Part shown: piece after piece, positions 23,441 to 33,752 of the stretch
Layout of the letters: each line of letters opens with the position of its first letter
Numbering within the stretch: the stretch's first letter is position 1
Source of the DNA: an uncultured Cedecea sp.
GTDB lineage: Bacteria > Pseudomonadota > Gammaproteobacteria > Enterobacterales > Enterobacteriaceae
Reading direction: 5' to 3'
Length of the DNA stretch: 64,000 nucleotides
NCBI RefSeq assembly: GCF_947498825.1
Contig: NZ_CANMLV010000010.1
Coordinates: 1 to 64,000, forward strand
Notes under the pieces: model-generated
What the model was told of the DNA's origin: nothing
Databases searched by the model: none
Seen by the model: only the letters and a program-made list of their open reading frames with translations
Position numbers and translations under genes: made by a program

Positions 23441-23690
23441 TAAAGCTAAAATTGTTGCTGAATTTGGTCGTGGTACTAACGACAGCGGTTCTACCGAAGT
23501 TCAGGTTGCACTGCTGACTGCACAGATTAACCATCTGCAAGGTCACTTTTCAGAGCATAAAAAAGATCACCACAGCCGTCGTGGTCTGCTGCGTATGGTT
23601 TCTCAGCGTCGTAAACTGCTCGACTACCTGAAACGTAAAGATGTTGCTCGTTATACTGACCTCATCGCTCGTTTAGGCCTGCGTCGCTAA
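23421..23690 (+). CDS. rpsO: 30S ribosomal protein S15
   Basis: Primary 16S rRNA-binding protein of the platform. 89 aa, beginning [18 protein letters not shown] and ending LIARLGLRR, with the helix-loop segment [25 protein letters not shown] that contacts the three-way junction. The ATG is preceded by GGAGTTAAAA. It is likely autoregulated through its leader and is followed by a strong terminator before pnp. Confidence 0.98.
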   Translation: MSLSVEAKAKIVAEFGRGTNDSGSTEVQVALLTAQINHLQGHFSEHKKDHHSRRGLLRMVSQRRKLLDYLKRKDVARYTDLIARLGLRR

Positions 23691-23706
23691 TTTTTGCGAG
23701 TTTTAT

Positions 23707-23733
23707 AAAAGGGGCCCATGTGGCCCCTTTTTT
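23707..23733 (+). terminator. Rho-independent terminator after rpsO
   Basis: Stem AAAAGGGGCC (23707-23716) / GGCCCCTTTT (23722-23731), loop CATGT, then a T run. Confidence 0.9.
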
Positions 23734-23804
23734 CAACCGGAACGAAGTATTTCGGTTGAAACTGCTGTATTGTTGCTAAATGTGATCTTTATTGCAGAGA
23801 TTCG

Positions 23805-23860
23805 CGCGGCTAATGAGAAGTTTTACTCACTGAAGTGGGTGAGGTTTGTCATTAGTCGCG
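23805..23860 (+). promoter_or_regulatory. pnp leader hairpin (RNase III/PNPase autoregulation)
   Basis: A 12-bp outer stem CGCGGCTAATGA (23805-23816) / TCATTAGTCGCG (23849-23860), with one G-U pair, encloses an inner stem ACTCAC/GTGGGT (23825-23840). It sits between rpsO and pnp where E. coli has the RNase III site through which PNPase represses its own message. The structure is read from the sequence; the function is inferred from the homologous locus. Confidence 0.75.
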
Positions 23861-23931
23861 AGGATGTAATGAAGGTCGGGTATTAACGGTAGTACGTCAA
23901 TACGTACACCTGTATGTTTAAGGATATTATT

Positions 23932-26061
23932 TTGCTGAATCCGATCGTTCGTAAATTCCAATATGGTCAGCATACCGTCACTCTTGAGACCGGTATGATG
24001 GCTCGCCAGTCGACTGCTGCTGTTATGGTTAGCATGGATGACACCGCGGTATTAGTAACTGTTGTTGGTAAGAAAACACCTAAACCAGGTCAAGACTTCT
24101 TCCCACTGACAGTAAATTACCAGGAACGTACCTATGCTGCTGGCCGCATCCCGGGGAGCTTCTTCCGCCGTGAAGGTCGTCCAAGCGAAGGCGAAACGTT
24201 GATTGCGCGCCTGATTGACCGTCCTGTTCGCCCTCTGTTCCCGGAAGGTTTTGTTAACGAAGTTCAGGTTATTGCTACCGTGGTTTCTGTTAACCCACAG
24301 GTTAACCCTGATATCGTGGCAATGATTGGTGCTTCTGCGGCTCTGAGCCTGTCTGGCATACCGTTTAACGGCCCAATTGGTGCAGCACGTGTTGGTTTCT
24401 TAAATGGCCAGTACTTACTGAACCCAACGGCTGATGAGCTGAAAGAATCTAAGCTGGATCTGGTTGTGGCGGGTACTTCTGGTGCCGTTCTGATGGTTGA
24501 ATCAGAAGCTGAACTGCTGAGCGAAGATCAAATGCTGGGCGCGGTAGTATTTGGCCACGATCAGCAGCAAGTTGTTATTGAAAATATTAACGATCTGGTT
24601 GCTGAAGCGGGTAAACCTCGCTGGGACTGGCAGCCTGAAGCTGCGAATGACGCACTGAATGCGCGTGTTGCTGCTTTGGCGGAAGCGCGTTTGAGCGATG
24701 CTTATCTGGTAACTGATAAGCAACAGCGTTATGAGCAAATTGATGTCATTAAGTCTGATGTAACCGCAGCTCTGCTGGCGGAAGATGAGACTTTGGATGC
24801 AGCTGAAATCAGCGAAATCCTGCATGCTATCGAGAAAAACGTTGTTCGTAGCCGCGTTCTGCGTGGAGAACCACGTATTGATGGTCGTGAAAAAGATATG
24901 ATCCGTGGTCTGGATGTACGCACGGGTGTTCTGCCACGTACTCACGGCTCTGCTCTGTTTACCCGTGGTGAGACTCAGGCGCTGGTTGCCGCGACTTTGG
25001 GAACTGCACGTGACGCACAGACTCTTGATGAGCTGATGGGTGAGCGTACTGATACTTTCCTGTTCCACTATAACTTCCCTCCGTACTCTGTAGGCGAAAC
25101 CGGCATGGTCGGCTCACCTAAGCGTCGTGAGATTGGTCATGGTCGTCTGGCTAAGCGTGGCGTACTGGCAGTTATGCCAGATGTAGCGGATTTCCCTTAC
25201 ACCGTACGTGTAGTTTCAGAAATTACTGAATCTAACGGTTCTTCTTCTATGGCTTCCGTGTGTGGTGCATCATTAGCACTGATGGATGCGGGTGTACCTA
25301 TCAAAGCTGCCGTTGCGGGTATTGCGATGGGGCTGGTTAAAGAAGGCGATAACTTTGTTGTTCTGTCTGATATTCTGGGTGACGAAGATCACCTGGGTGA
25401 CATGGACTTTAAAGTGGCCGGTAGCCGTGAAGGTATCTCTGCTCTCCAGATGGATATCAAAATTGAAGGTATCACCCGTGAAATCATGCATGCAGCACTG
25501 AACCAGGCGAAGGGTGCACGTTTACACATCCTGAGCGTGATGGAGCAGGCTATCAATGCACCACGTGGTGATATTTCTGAATTTGCACCACGTATCCATA
25601 CGATTAAGATCAATTCCGATAAAATCAAAGATGTTATCGGAAAAGGTGGCGCAGTCATTCGTGCGCTGACCGAAGAAACCGGTACGACGATTGAAATCGA
25701 AGATGACGGCACGGTGAAAATCGCTGCAACCGATAACGAGAAAGCGAAACATGCTATCCGTCGTATCGAAGAGATTACCGCAGAGATTGAAGTGGGTCGT
25801 ATCTATAACGGTAAAGTCACCCGTATCGTTGATTTCGGTGCTTTCGTTGCGATTGGCGGCGGTAAAGAAGGTCTGGTTCATATTTCCCAGATCGCTGACA
25901 AACGTGTAGAGAAAGTAACTGATTATCTGCAAATGGGTCAGGAAGTACCGGTAAAAGTACTGGAAGTCGATCGTCAGGGCCGTGTACGCTTAAGCATTAA
26001 AGAAGCTACTGAGCAATCTCCAGCTGAAACAGCAGCACCCGCTGCACCAGAAGCTGAGTAA
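23932..26061 (+). CDS. pnp: Polynucleotide phosphorylase
   Basis: 3'-5' phosphorolytic exoribonuclease, trimeric core of the RNA degradosome. TTG 23932 is chosen as start: it is preceded by AAGGA at proper spacing and gives (M)[15 protein letters not shown], the E. coli N-terminus, for 709 aa. An ATG at 23914 in frame would add six residues. Two RNase PH domains (about 8-230 and 310-550), a KH domain ([15 protein letters not shown]) and an S1 domain ([19 protein letters not shown]) are visible, with an Ala/Pro/Glu-rich tail. Confidence 0.98.
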   Translation: MLNPIVRKFQYGQHTVTLETGMMARQSTAAVMVSMDDTAVLVTVVGKKTPKPGQDFFPLTVNYQERTYAAGRIPGSFFRREGRPSEGETLIARLIDRPVRPLFPEGFVNEVQVIATVVSVNPQVNPDIVAMIGASAALSLSGIPFNGPIGAARVGFLNGQYLLNPTADELKESKLDLVVAGTSGAVLMVESEAELLSEDQMLGAVVFGHDQQQVVIENINDLVAEAGKPRWDWQPEAANDALNARVAALAEARLSDAYLVTDKQQRYEQIDVIKSDVTAALLAEDETLDAAEISEILHAIEKNVVRSRVLRGEPRIDGREKDMIRGLDVRTGVLPRTHGSALFTRGETQALVAATLGTARDAQTLDELMGERTDTFLFHYNFPPYSVGETGMVGSPKRREIGHGRLAKRGVLAVMPDVADFPYTVRVVSEITESNGSSSMASVCGASLALMDAGVPIKAAVAGIAMGLVKEGDNFVVLSDILGDEDHLGDMDFKVAGSREGISALQMDIKIEGITREIMHAALNQAKGARLHILSVMEQAINAPRGDISEFAPRIHTIKINSDKIKDVIGKGGAVIRALTEETGTTIEIEDDGTVKIAATDNEKAKHAIRRIEEITAEIEVGRIYNGKVTRIVDFGAFVAIGGGKEGLVHISQIADKRVEKVTDYLQMGQEVPVKVLEVDRQGRVRLSIKEATEQSPAETAAPAAPEAE

Positions 26062-26160
26062 AACTCATTAACAGTAGATAACGGTTGTTACGGGGCAGGA
26101 TGCCCCATTTTGCGAACGGGGACCTGGATGTTCACCATTTGTTGTCTTCAGGAGTAGGTC

Positions 26161-27048
26161 ATGAAGCCTTTTTTGCGCTGGTGTTTTGTTGCTACAGCTA
26201 TCACACTGGCAGGATGCAGCAGCAATTCTGCATGGCGTAAAAACGAGGTTCTCGCAGTACCGTTACAACCATCATTGCAACAAGAAGTCATCCTGGCAAG
26301 AATGGAACAGATTCTTGCCAGCCGTGCTTTAACAGATGATGAACGCGCACAGCTTTTATATGAGCGCGGAGTGTTGTATGATAGTTTAGGTTTGCGAGCA
26401 CTTGCGCGGAATGATTTCTCACAAGCGCTGGCAATTCGACCCGATATGCCTGAAGTATTTAATTATTTAGGCATATATTTAACGCAGGCGGGCAACTTTG
26501 ATGCCGCCTATGAAGCGTTTGATTCTGTACTTGAGCTTGATCCAACTTACAACTATGCGCGTTTAAATCGTGGTATCGCCCTCTATTACGGTGGTCGTTA
26601 TCGCTTAGCGCAAGATGATCTGCAGGCGTTTTATCAAGACGATCCCAACGATCCTTTCCGTAGTCTGTGGCTCTACATCACTGAAAGCGATGTAGATGAA
26701 AAGCAGGCCAAAGAGGCGTTACAACAGCGCCTGGAAGAATCGGATAAAGAACAATGGGGATGGAACATTGTCGAGTTCTATCTGGGCAACATTAGTGAAG
26801 CTACGCTAATGGAAAGGCTCCAGATGAACGCAACGGATAACACTTCGCTCGCTGAGCATCTCAGTGAAACCAACTTCTATTTAGGTAAGTACTACCTAAG
26901 TCTGGGGGAAAAGGACAGCGCCATGGCACTGTTCAAGTTAGCGGTAGCTAACAACGTACATAACTACGTTGAGCATCGTTATGCATTGTTGGAATTAGCG
27001 CTCTTGGGCCAGGAGCAAGACGACCTGGCAGAATCGGACCAGCAATAG
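26161..27048 (+). CDS. nlpI: Outer-membrane lipoprotein NlpI (TPR adaptor)
   Basis: Lipoprotein with a signal peptide and lipobox ending LAG-C19, and TPR repeats across about residues 60-280 ([38 protein letters not shown]). In E. coli it is the adaptor for the protease Prc that degrades MepS and a scaffold for peptidoglycan hydrolases. 295 aa, near identical in plan to E. coli, ending [10 protein letters not shown]. It lies 99 bases after pnp and before yrbN-deaD, as in E. coli. Confidence 0.97.
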   Translation: MKPFLRWCFVATAITLAGCSSNSAWRKNEVLAVPLQPSLQQEVILARMEQILASRALTDDERAQLLYERGVLYDSLGLRALARNDFSQALAIRPDMPEVFNYLGIYLTQAGNFDAAYEAFDSVLELDPTYNYARLNRGIALYYGGRYRLAQDDLQAFYQDDPNDPFRSLWLYITESDVDEKQAKEALQQRLEESDKEQWGWNIVEFYLGNISEATLMERLQMNATDNTSLAEHLSETNFYLGKYYLSLGEKDSAMALFKLAVANNVHNYVEHRYALLELALLGQEQDDLAESDQQ

Positions 27049-27155
27049 CTGACGTACAACGACAGCCCATAAACTTTTGTTCAAGTCATCACCTTAGCTG
27101 GTGAGGGCGTTTTTGTTCGTCAATCAACCAAATTTGAGCCGGTTCACACTTTTCA

Positions 27156-27233
27156 ATGAATATTGCTGTTAAATTTCAAGATGAGTTATGTAGACTGGCC
27201 GCCATTTATGAGGCACACGTACTACATGACTGA
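27156..27233 (+). CDS. yrbN: Small protein YrbN (leader ORF overlapping deaD)
   Basis: 25-codon ORF between nlpI and deaD. Its product shares N-terminal MxIA and the block DELCRLAAI with E. coli YrbN (26 aa), and it sits at the same place. It ends TGA at 27231-27233, overlapping the deaD start (27226) by eight bases in another frame. Conservation of the amino acid sequence across genera supports translation, possibly coupled to deaD. Its function is unknown. Confidence 0.75.
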   Translation: MNIAVKFQDELCRLAAIYEAHVLHD

Positions 27234-29145
27234 ATTAAATACTACTTTCTCCGATCTCGGACTGAAATCTTCCATTATTGATGCACTGAACGATCTGGGC
27301 TATGAAAAACCTTCCCCTATCCAGGCGGAATGTATCCCTCATCTGTTGGGTGGTCGCGATGTTCTGGGTATGGCCCAGACCGGGAGTGGTAAAACCGCCG
27401 CGTTTTCACTCCCTTTACTGAATAACCTTGATGCAGCAGTTAAAGCACCACAGATTCTGGTGCTGGCGCCAACGCGTGAGCTGGCAGTTCAGGTCGCAGA
27501 AGCGATGACTGACTTCTCCAAGCATATGCAAGGCGTTAACGTTGTTGCTCTGTATGGTGGTCAGCGTTATGACGTGCAGTTACGTGCTTTGCGTCAGGGG
27601 CCACAAATTGTTGTCGGAACGCCTGGTCGTCTGCTGGATCACCTGAAGCGCGGAACGCTGAACCTGTCCAGCCTGAAAGGCTTGGTGCTGGACGAAGCTG
27701 ATGAAATGCTGCGTATGGGCTTCATCGAAGACGTTGAAACCATTATGGCGCAGATCCCTGCTGAGCATCAGACAGCACTGTTCTCTGCAACAATGCCAGA
27801 AGCGATCCGTCGTATTACTCGTCGTTTCATGAAAGATCCACAGGAAGTACGCATCCAGTCAAGCATAACTACCCGTCCGGACATCAGCCAGAGCTACTGG
27901 TCTGTTTACGGTATGCGTAAGAATGAAGCGCTGGTTCGTTTCCTGGAAGCGGAAGATTTTGATGCCGCTATCATTTTCGTGCGTACTAAAAATGCCACGC
28001 TGGAAGTTGCTGAAGCACTTGAGCGTAGTGGTTATAACAGTGCAGCGCTGAATGGTGATATGAACCAGGCATTGCGTGAGCAAACGCTGGAACGTCTGAA
28101 AGACGGTCGTCTGGATATTCTGATTGCGACTGATGTTGCGGCACGTGGTCTGGATGTTGAACGTATTAGCCTGGTGGTGAACTACGACATTCCAATGGAC
28201 TCAGAGTCTTACGTTCACCGTATCGGTCGTACTGGCCGTGCTGGTCGTGCTGGTCGCGCTTTACTGTTTGTTGAAAACCGCGAACGCCGCCTGCTGCGCA
28301 ACATTGAACGTACGATGAAACTGACTATTCCTGAAGCAGAACTGCCAAATGCAGAATTGCTCAGTGAGCGTCGTTTGGCTAAATTTGCCGCTAAAGTACA
28401 GCAGCAGTTAGAAAGCAGCGATTTGGATCAATACCGTGCCCTGTTAGCTAAACTGCAACCCGGTGAAGAAGAGCTGGATATTGAAACCCTGGCGGCTGCT
28501 TTACTGAAAATGGCACAGGGCGAACGTCCTCTGATCCTGCCACCAGATGCACCTGTGCGTCCACGTCGTGAATTCCGTGAGCGTGATGAGCGCTTTGAAC
28601 GTCGTGGAGACCGTCCTGACCGTGCTCCTCGCGGCGATCGTTCTGCCAATGGCGAAGAACGTCCACGTCGTGAACGCCGTGATGCGGGTGATATGGAACT
28701 GTATCGTATTGAAGTTGGCCGTGATGATGGTGTTGAAGTTCGTCATATCGTGGGTGCTATTGCCAACGAAGGTGATATCAGCAGCCGCTATATCGGTAAC
28801 ATCAAGCTGTTTGCATCACACTCCACTATTGAACTGCCAAAAGGTATGCCAGGTGAAGTTCTGCAGCACTTTACCCGCACTCGTATTCTCAATAAACCGA
28901 TGAATATGCAGCTGATGGGCGATGCACAACCACGTCCGGAGCGTTCAGGTGAGCGTCGTGGCGCTGGTCGTAGCTTCGGTGGCGGCGAACGTCGTGAAGG
29001 CGGCCGTGGTCCGCGTCGTGAAGGCGCTGGCACTGGCGCTGGCGCGGGGGCTGGTCGTTTTAGCGGCGAACGTCGTGAAGGCGGTCGCGGTCCTCGTCGT
29101 GAAGAAGGTGCTTCAGCTCCACGTCGTCGCTCTAATGATGCATAA
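27226..29145 (+). CDS. deaD: ATP-dependent RNA helicase DeaD (CsdA)
   Basis: Cold-shock DEAD-box helicase acting in 50S biogenesis and RNA decay. ATG 27226 gives [14 protein letters not shown] and 639 aa; a longer in-frame start at 27163 lies inside yrbN and is rejected. Visible motifs: Q motif [44 protein letters not shown] and [17 protein letters not shown]. Then a dimerisation region, an RNA-binding DbpA-like domain ([20 protein letters not shown]) and an Arg/Gly-rich tail with repeated [13 protein letters not shown] units and an unusual Gly/Ala/Thr run. Confidence 0.97.
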   Translation: MTELNTTFSDLGLKSSIIDALNDLGYEKPSPIQAECIPHLLGGRDVLGMAQTGSGKTAAFSLPLLNNLDAAVKAPQILVLAPTRELAVQVAEAMTDFSKHMQGVNVVALYGGQRYDVQLRALRQGPQIVVGTPGRLLDHLKRGTLNLSSLKGLVLDEADEMLRMGFIEDVETIMAQIPAEHQTALFSATMPEAIRRITRRFMKDPQEVRIQSSITTRPDISQSYWSVYGMRKNEALVRFLEAEDFDAAIIFVRTKNATLEVAEALERSGYNSAALNGDMNQALREQTLERLKDGRLDILIATDVAARGLDVERISLVVNYDIPMDSESYVHRIGRTGRAGRAGRALLFVENRERRLLRNIERTMKLTIPEAELPNAELLSERRLAKFAAKVQQQLESSDLDQYRALLAKLQPGEEELDIETLAAALLKMAQGERPLILPPDAPVRPRREFRERDERFERRGDRPDRAPRGDRSANGEERPRRERRDAGDMELYRIEVGRDDGVEVRHIVGAIANEGDISSRYIGNIKLFASHSTIELPKGMPGEVLQHFTRTRILNKPMNMQLMGDAQPRPERSGERRGAGRSFGGGERREGGRGPRREGAGTGAGAGAGRFSGERREGGRGPRREEGASAPRRRSNDA

Positions 29146-29185
29146 ATAAGCAATAAAATGCTTCGTCTGGCATAAGAAGTAGTCG

Positions 29186-29220
29186 AAAAGCCCTGAGCTT
29201 AACCGTCAGGGCTTTTTTTT
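29186..29220 (+). terminator. Rho-independent terminator after deaD
   Basis: 11-bp stem AAAAGCCCTGA (29186-29196) / TCAGGGCTTTT (29206-29216) with 9-nt loop and T run. Confidence 0.9.
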
Positions 29221-29229
29221 ATCCTGTTT

Positions 29230-29247
29230 GTACTAATGTACTGGTAC
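29230..29247 (+). promoter_or_regulatory. TrpR operator in the mtr promoter
   Basis: GTACTAATGTACTGGTAC matches the 18-bp TrpR consensus GNACTAGTTNACTAGTNC at all but three defined positions and overlaps a likely -10 element TACAAT (29245-29250). E. coli mtr is repressed by TrpR at an equivalent site. Confidence 0.75.
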
Positions 29248-29301
29248 AATGATTCGGAGCAAAACCGCAAGGTTTATTGTTTCATTTAACCAGGATCCGT
29301 T

Positions 29302-30543
29302 ATGACAGAGTTAGCTATGCGCAAGACCCCCTCCATTTTTGGCGGCGTGATGATAATCGGTGGCACTATTATCGGTGCGGGTATGTTCTCATTGCCGGTG
29401 GTGATGTCCGGGGCATGGTTCTTCTGGTCAATGGCGGCCTTGGTTTTTACCTGGTTTTGTATGTTGCATTCCGGCCTGATGATTCTGGAGGCGAATCTTA
29501 ACTACCGCACAGGCTCCAGCTTCGATACCGTTACCAAAGATTTATTGGGCCAGGGCTGGAATATCATTAACGGCCTGTCGATTGCCTTTGTCTTATATAT
29601 CCTGACCTATGCCTATATCTCTGCCAGCGGCTCGATTATTCATCACACGCTCACGCAGATGAATATCGATCTCTCTGCCCGTATGGGAGGATTGTTGTTT
29701 GCCCTGTTTGTCGCTTTTATTGTCTGGTTGAGTACCAGAGCGGTCAGCCGTATGACAGCCATTGTGTTGGGGGCAAAAATTATCACCTTCTTTATGACCT
29801 TTGGCGGTTTACTCTGGCATATTGAACCTGTCATCTTGCTGAATAGCGATGCCATTAACCCAAGCTATTTGCCCTATCTGTTAATGACCCTTCCGTTTTG
29901 TCTGGCCTCATTTGGTTATCATGGTAACGTCCCGAGCCTGATGAAGTTTTACGGTAAAAATCCGCAGGCGATCAGTCGCTGTTTACTGTGGGGTACGGTA
30001 ATGGCACTAGTGCTGTATACCATCTGGTTGCTTGGCAGTATGGGGAATATCCCCAGGGGCGAATTTATCAGTATTGCTGAACGTGGCGGGAACATTGATG
30101 TACTGGTTCAGGCGCTGAGTGGTGTACTGAATAGTCGGGCACTGGATCTGCTTTTGCTAATTTTTTCAAACTTTGCGGTGGCGAGCTCTTTTCTTGGTGT
30201 GACCCTGGGGTTGTTTGACTATCTGGCAGACTTGTTTGGTTTTGATGATTCGAAGGCAGGGCGTCTGAAAACTGCTGCGGTGACTTTCACACCGCCAGTG
30301 ATTGGCGGTTTTCTCTGGCCAAACGGATTTATCTACGCTATCGGTTATGCGGGACTGGCGGCGACTATTTGGGCGGCGATTGTGCCCGCTTTGCTGGCGC
30401 GGGCTTCACGCAAAAAATTCGGTAGTCCGCTGTACCGGGTCTGGGGAGGAAATAGCATGATAGTGCTGATCCTTATCTTCGGGGCCGGTAACGCCGTGGT
30501 GCAAATTCTGTCGAGTTTCAATCTGCTTCCGGTTTATCACTAG
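29302..30543 (+). CDS. mtr: High-affinity tryptophan-specific transporter Mtr
   Basis: Inner-membrane tryptophan:proton symporter of the HAAAP (aromatic amino acid permease) family. 413 aa with about eleven hydrophobic helices; the family signature [20 protein letters not shown] is in the first helix region, and the C-terminus [11 protein letters not shown] is typical. The position after deaD is as in E. coli. The upstream TrpR-type operator supports repression by tryptophan. Close similarity to E. coli Mtr throughout distinguishes it from TnaB and TyrP. Confidence 0.96.
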   Translation: MTELAMRKTPSIFGGVMIIGGTIIGAGMFSLPVVMSGAWFFWSMAALVFTWFCMLHSGLMILEANLNYRTGSSFDTVTKDLLGQGWNIINGLSIAFVLYILTYAYISASGSIIHHTLTQMNIDLSARMGGLLFALFVAFIVWLSTRAVSRMTAIVLGAKIITFFMTFGGLLWHIEPVILLNSDAINPSYLPYLLMTLPFCLASFGYHGNVPSLMKFYGKNPQAISRCLLWGTVMALVLYTIWLLGSMGNIPRGEFISIAERGGNIDVLVQALSGVLNSRALDLLLLIFSNFAVASSFLGVTLGLFDYLADLFGFDDSKAGRLKTAAVTFTPPVIGGFLWPNGFIYAIGYAGLAATIWAAIVPALLARASRKKFGSPLYRVWGGNSMIVLILIFGAGNAVVQILSSFNLLPVYH

Positions 30544-30578
30544 CCGCTGAAATCTGTCTGATCGGGATATTCCGGACT

Positions 30579-30620
30579 AAAAACAGCAGGGAAACTGTGT
30601 AGCTCTCCCCTGCTGTTTTT
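30579..30620. terminator. Bidirectional terminator between mtr and the MFS gene
   Basis: 13-bp stem AAAAACAGCAGGG (30579-30591) / CCCTGCTGTTTTT (30608-30620) between two convergent genes. Confidence 0.85.
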
Positions 30621-30628
30621 CCACTTGG

Positions 30629-31909
30629 TTAAGATGACAAACTGAGCTGATTTTTCTGCTGTTTTACGAGAGCTAATAACGCAACAATACCAATAAGCGA
30701 CAGCACGCTGGCTAAAATAAAGGCAGAATGGTATCCGCCACCGTATTGAATTAATAATCCGGTGATCGCCGGAGACATAATGCCCGCCAGGTTTGCCAAT
30801 AGATGCACAAAGCCTCCCGTTGTTCCTATCCGGTCAGAGGGCACGATATCCTGCAACAGTGACCAACAGGCTTGCGGCGTCATATAGGCAAATACAGTCG
30901 CAAGAGTAATACAGGACACCGCGCCTGCAAGACTTTGGGTATAAGCTGCGGCAAAAACACCGATCCCGGCAATCGCCAGTCCGAAGAAAATCACCAGTTT
31001 ACGAGATAACAAAAAGTTGCCCGTTTTATGGTACAGAAAATCGCAGACCGAGCCGCCGGCTATAAAGCCGATGGTTGCGCCGAGCCAAGGCAAAATGCCG
31101 ATGATACTCATGCTTTTAATATCAAGATGTTGAAAATCAGTAAGATAACTGGGTAGCCAGGAGAGAAAAAAGTACTGAATATAGTTAAAGCAAAAGAAGG
31201 CTGCCGCCACCCCGAGTACCGAGGGTGAAAAAATAACCTGCCAGAGAGTCAGAGACGAGGAGGGGCTGTCAGAAGTCTGCGGGTTTGCTGTTCTCTGGCT
31301 TTGAATATAATTTGCTTCTTCACTGCTGACGCGTGGATGCATTTCAGGTTTATCGCGAAACAGCAGCATCCAGGCCATCACCCAAATAATGCCTAACAGG
31401 GCGATAACTATGAAGGCAATGCGCCAGCCAAATGCCAGCCCGACCAGCCCGACAATGGGAGCGGCAATGGCAGCACCCAAAGGTTGACCAGCATTGGTAA
31501 AGCCCACGGCACGCCCCACTTCTTTTTTAGGGAACCAGTTCGCGATAGATTTGTTAGTTGTTGTCCCCATTGGACCTTCGCCAATACCAAACAGTATGCG
31601 TACAACCAGCAATTGCCAGAAACCGGTGACTAAAGCGGTTGCACCGCAGAATACAGACCAAACACTCGCAGCCCAGGCATAAACTTTACGCGGGCCGAAT
31701 TTATCTGCACCCCAGCCACCAATAAAGCAAAACGCGCAATAGCCGATGAAAAAGCAGCTAAATAAGAAACCAAGCTGAGCATCATTGATATGCAAGTCGC
31801 TTTTCACTAACGGTGCCATGACAGAGAGTGCGGCCCTGTCTAAATAATTCAACATACCGGCAAAAAACAGTAGCAGAGCGACTATCAAGCGATAGCGATG
31901 TTTAAACAT
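30629..31909 (-). CDS. MFS transporter, anion:cation symporter family (sugar-acid carrier type)
   Basis: 426-aa, 12-helix major facilitator with the ACS-family pattern seen in hexuronate, galactonate, glucarate and rhamnonate carriers: NYLDRAALSVMAPLVKSDL in helix 1, FFIGYCAFCFIGGWGADKFGPRKVYA in helix 2 and loop, and RILFGIGEGPMG in helix 4. It starts inside the end of the enolase-superfamily gene (8-base overlap), so they form an operon. The substrate is probably a sugar acid, inferred from the partner enzyme. Neither gene belongs to this locus in E. coli. Confidence 0.88.
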   Translation of the reverse strand: MFKHRYRLIVALLLFFAGMLNYLDRAALSVMAPLVKSDLHINDAQLGFLFSCFFIGYCAFCFIGGWGADKFGPRKVYAWAASVWSVFCGATALVTGFWQLLVVRILFGIGEGPMGTTTNKSIANWFPKKEVGRAVGFTNAGQPLGAAIAAPIVGLVGLAFGWRIAFIVIALLGIIWVMAWMLLFRDKPEMHPRVSSEEANYIQSQRTANPQTSDSPSSSLTLWQVIFSPSVLGVAAAFFCFNYIQYFFLSWLPSYLTDFQHLDIKSMSIIGILPWLGATIGFIAGGSVCDFLYHKTGNFLLSRKLVIFFGLAIAGIGVFAAAYTQSLAGAVSCITLATVFAYMTPQACWSLLQDIVPSDRIGTTGGFVHLLANLAGIMSPAITGLLIQYGGGYHSAFILASVLSLIGIVALLALVKQQKNQLSLSS

Positions 31910-33056
31910 GAGCGTTCTCCTTTGCAGCAGTACAGCATGTGGTCATCAGTAAATGTTCAGCAACCACAGCGGAGTCAGGTTCGAATCCCAGGCCTGGTAG
32001 GGTGGGTAATGGCATGGTGGGTTGGTAGTGTAAGAAAGGGTGCAAAGGCGTAGGCCACTGAAGATAAGGCACCTCAAGGCGAACATCGCTTGGTAGCATC
32101 GCGACCAGATGTGCCGTTGCCAGCATCCCTGCGCCATAGTAAAAGCAATGAGGAATGACTTTAACCTGGTGTGCCTGCGCCAGTTTTATCACCCTTAGCA
32201 TGGCGGTAATTCCTCCCACTTTACACACGCTGGGTTGCAGAAAATCCACAGCATGGTGAAGAATGAGATGAATAAAATCGCCTTCCCCGGCGGCGTTCTC
32301 GCCAGCGGCCAGCGGTACACCAGCTTCTCGTAGTGCAGCCAGTCCTCGTACGTCTTCAGGAGGCCAGACAGGTTCTTCTAACCACTTTAAGTTCAGATCG
32401 GTTAAGCGTTGAGCGTGAGCGAACGCTTCTTCCGGTGACCAGGGGCAATTTACATCGACCATCAGGGATCTTTCATCTCCCATCACGGCACGTGCCGTAG
32501 CGATAGCCTCCCACTGTGTTTCATGGAGTTTGATTTCGGAATACCCTGAATCAACGACCTCTTGTACTTTTTGCGCAATGGCATGGGGATCATTGTCGTA
32601 GCTGACCAGGCTCGGGTAGAGGCCAATTTCATGGCGTGTCGCACCGAGCATGTACCACAGAGGAGTTTGCTGATGCTTACCAAGCAGATCCCATAGTCCA
32701 ATATCCACTGCTGACAGCGCGTAACGGACAGGACCGGTACGACCAAAGCCATGAAGCGCAACTTCTGCTTCTTTCATCAGCGTTTCAATATCGCTGACTG
32801 AGCTGAATTGTCGGCCGATAAAAAAGGGAGCAACCAGATTTTCCAGTGCAGCGTAGGTCACCGGATTGCTTAGATGGCCAAACGCTTCTCCCCAGCCATA
32901 TAAACCATTATCAGCGTGAATTTTAATTAACAGCGTTTCCATTTTACTCAGCAGGGGAGAGGCGGCGTTATAGTCTTGTTGCGCGTTTTCTTTCTTCTCT
33001 CTTCCTGACTCAAATGGAATAGCTATACGGATTAGCTCTATTTTTTCAATTTTCAT
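31902..33056 (-). CDS. Enolase-superfamily enzyme (mandelate racemase/muconate lactonizing type)
   Basis: 384-aa TIM-barrel enzyme of the MR/MLE type, likely a sugar-acid dehydratase or related enzyme. Metal ligands with the usual 26-residue spacing are seen: D201 (MVDVNCPW), E227 (LEEPVWP) and E253 (AGENAAGEG). The second-strand acid/base site reads K176-L-H178 instead of KxK. The His on the seventh strand is present (H303 in IPHCFYYGAG), but the Asp normally found in the QPD segment is Ser276 (QPSVCKVGG), so the canonical His-Asp dyad is missing. The exact reaction cannot be named. First gene of a two-gene operon with the MFS carrier. Confidence 0.85.
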   Translation of the reverse strand: MKIEKIELIRIAIPFESGREKKENAQQDYNAASPLLSKMETLLIKIHADNGLYGWGEAFGHLSNPVTYAALENLVAPFFIGRQFSSVSDIETLMKEAEVALHGFGRTGPVRYALSAVDIGLWDLLGKHQQTPLWYMLGATRHEIGLYPSLVSYDNDPHAIAQKVQEVVDSGYSEIKLHETQWEAIATARAVMGDERSLMVDVNCPWSPEEAFAHAQRLTDLNLKWLEEPVWPPEDVRGLAALREAGVPLAAGENAAGEGDFIHLILHHAVDFLQPSVCKVGGITAMLRVIKLAQAHQVKVIPHCFYYGAGMLATAHLVAMLPSDVRLEVPYLQWPTPLHPFLHYQPTMPLPTLPGLGFEPDSAVVAEHLLMTTCCTAAKENAHV

Positions 33057-33418
33057 TTTGTTTATTTTTTATCTTGAGAGTCGAGGTTCGATTATTGCAC
33101 AGCTATTTACACAGTGTTTTGTGCATTAATACGTAGTTATCTGCGATTATTACCGTTCATTTGGGCTTGTGAATAATAGAATGTAAACCGACTCACATTT
33201 TTATAAAACATCCCTGGTTGCCACGTGGTTGAATTTTAATTGTGTGACAAACTTCTCATTAATAAACGGAATGACTCTTTTGAGGTGTATGTATACGCTG
33301 GCGATTACCGTTTTTCCGCGAGTAAAATCATTCGTTGTAGTACTGAAAATATTAGTAATACTTTTAAATGTTTTAATAAACTTATTAAAATATAATACAC
33401 ACTCTTTCAAATTGCGCC

Positions 33419-33610
33419 TTGATATATTTTATATATTGCAGGGGTGTTTTTTGGGCAGATATTCATGATTATCACTTGCTGGAAAAAGACCTTAAAGAAA
33501 CATGTCAGCACCCGGTTTTTAGTCAAATATTCAGTGCCGATAATTATAGAATGACCGATATTATTCCTGGAGCACAGGCCGCAATTGCACTTTTAAATCA
33601 TCAATGGTAA
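33419..33610 (+). pseudogene. Possible remnant of a HAD-type hydrolase gene
   Basis: Open frame whose last 45 codons read like a real protein (DYHLLEKDLKETCQHPVF ... DIIPGAQAAIALLNHQW) and then stop. The segment IIPGAQAAIALLN resembles the PGxxxxLxxL element after the cap of HAD-superfamily phosphatases. There is no proper start and no continuation, so if real it is a fragment. Weak call. Confidence 0.25.
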
Positions 33611-33752
33611 GCAATTAAATATTGAAAGCTTAAAATGATTTTTAATTTTGGTAAGTCCTGCTTTTTCGCCGCTTGTATCACAGCAGGCTTAAGGTTTGGG
33701 ATAAGAATAAATTGTGCCCCATTTAGGCCGTTTTATACAGGGGGCAAAAGGG

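Noticed and set aside
24502-25068. 188-codon open frame on the minus strand inside pnp
   Set aside because: Antisense shadow of the pnp coding sequence; no ribosome-binding site or homology.
33229-33468. 79-codon open frame, plus strand, in the gene-poor stretch
   Set aside because: Low-complexity hydrophobic translation from AT-rich DNA with no recognisable domain.
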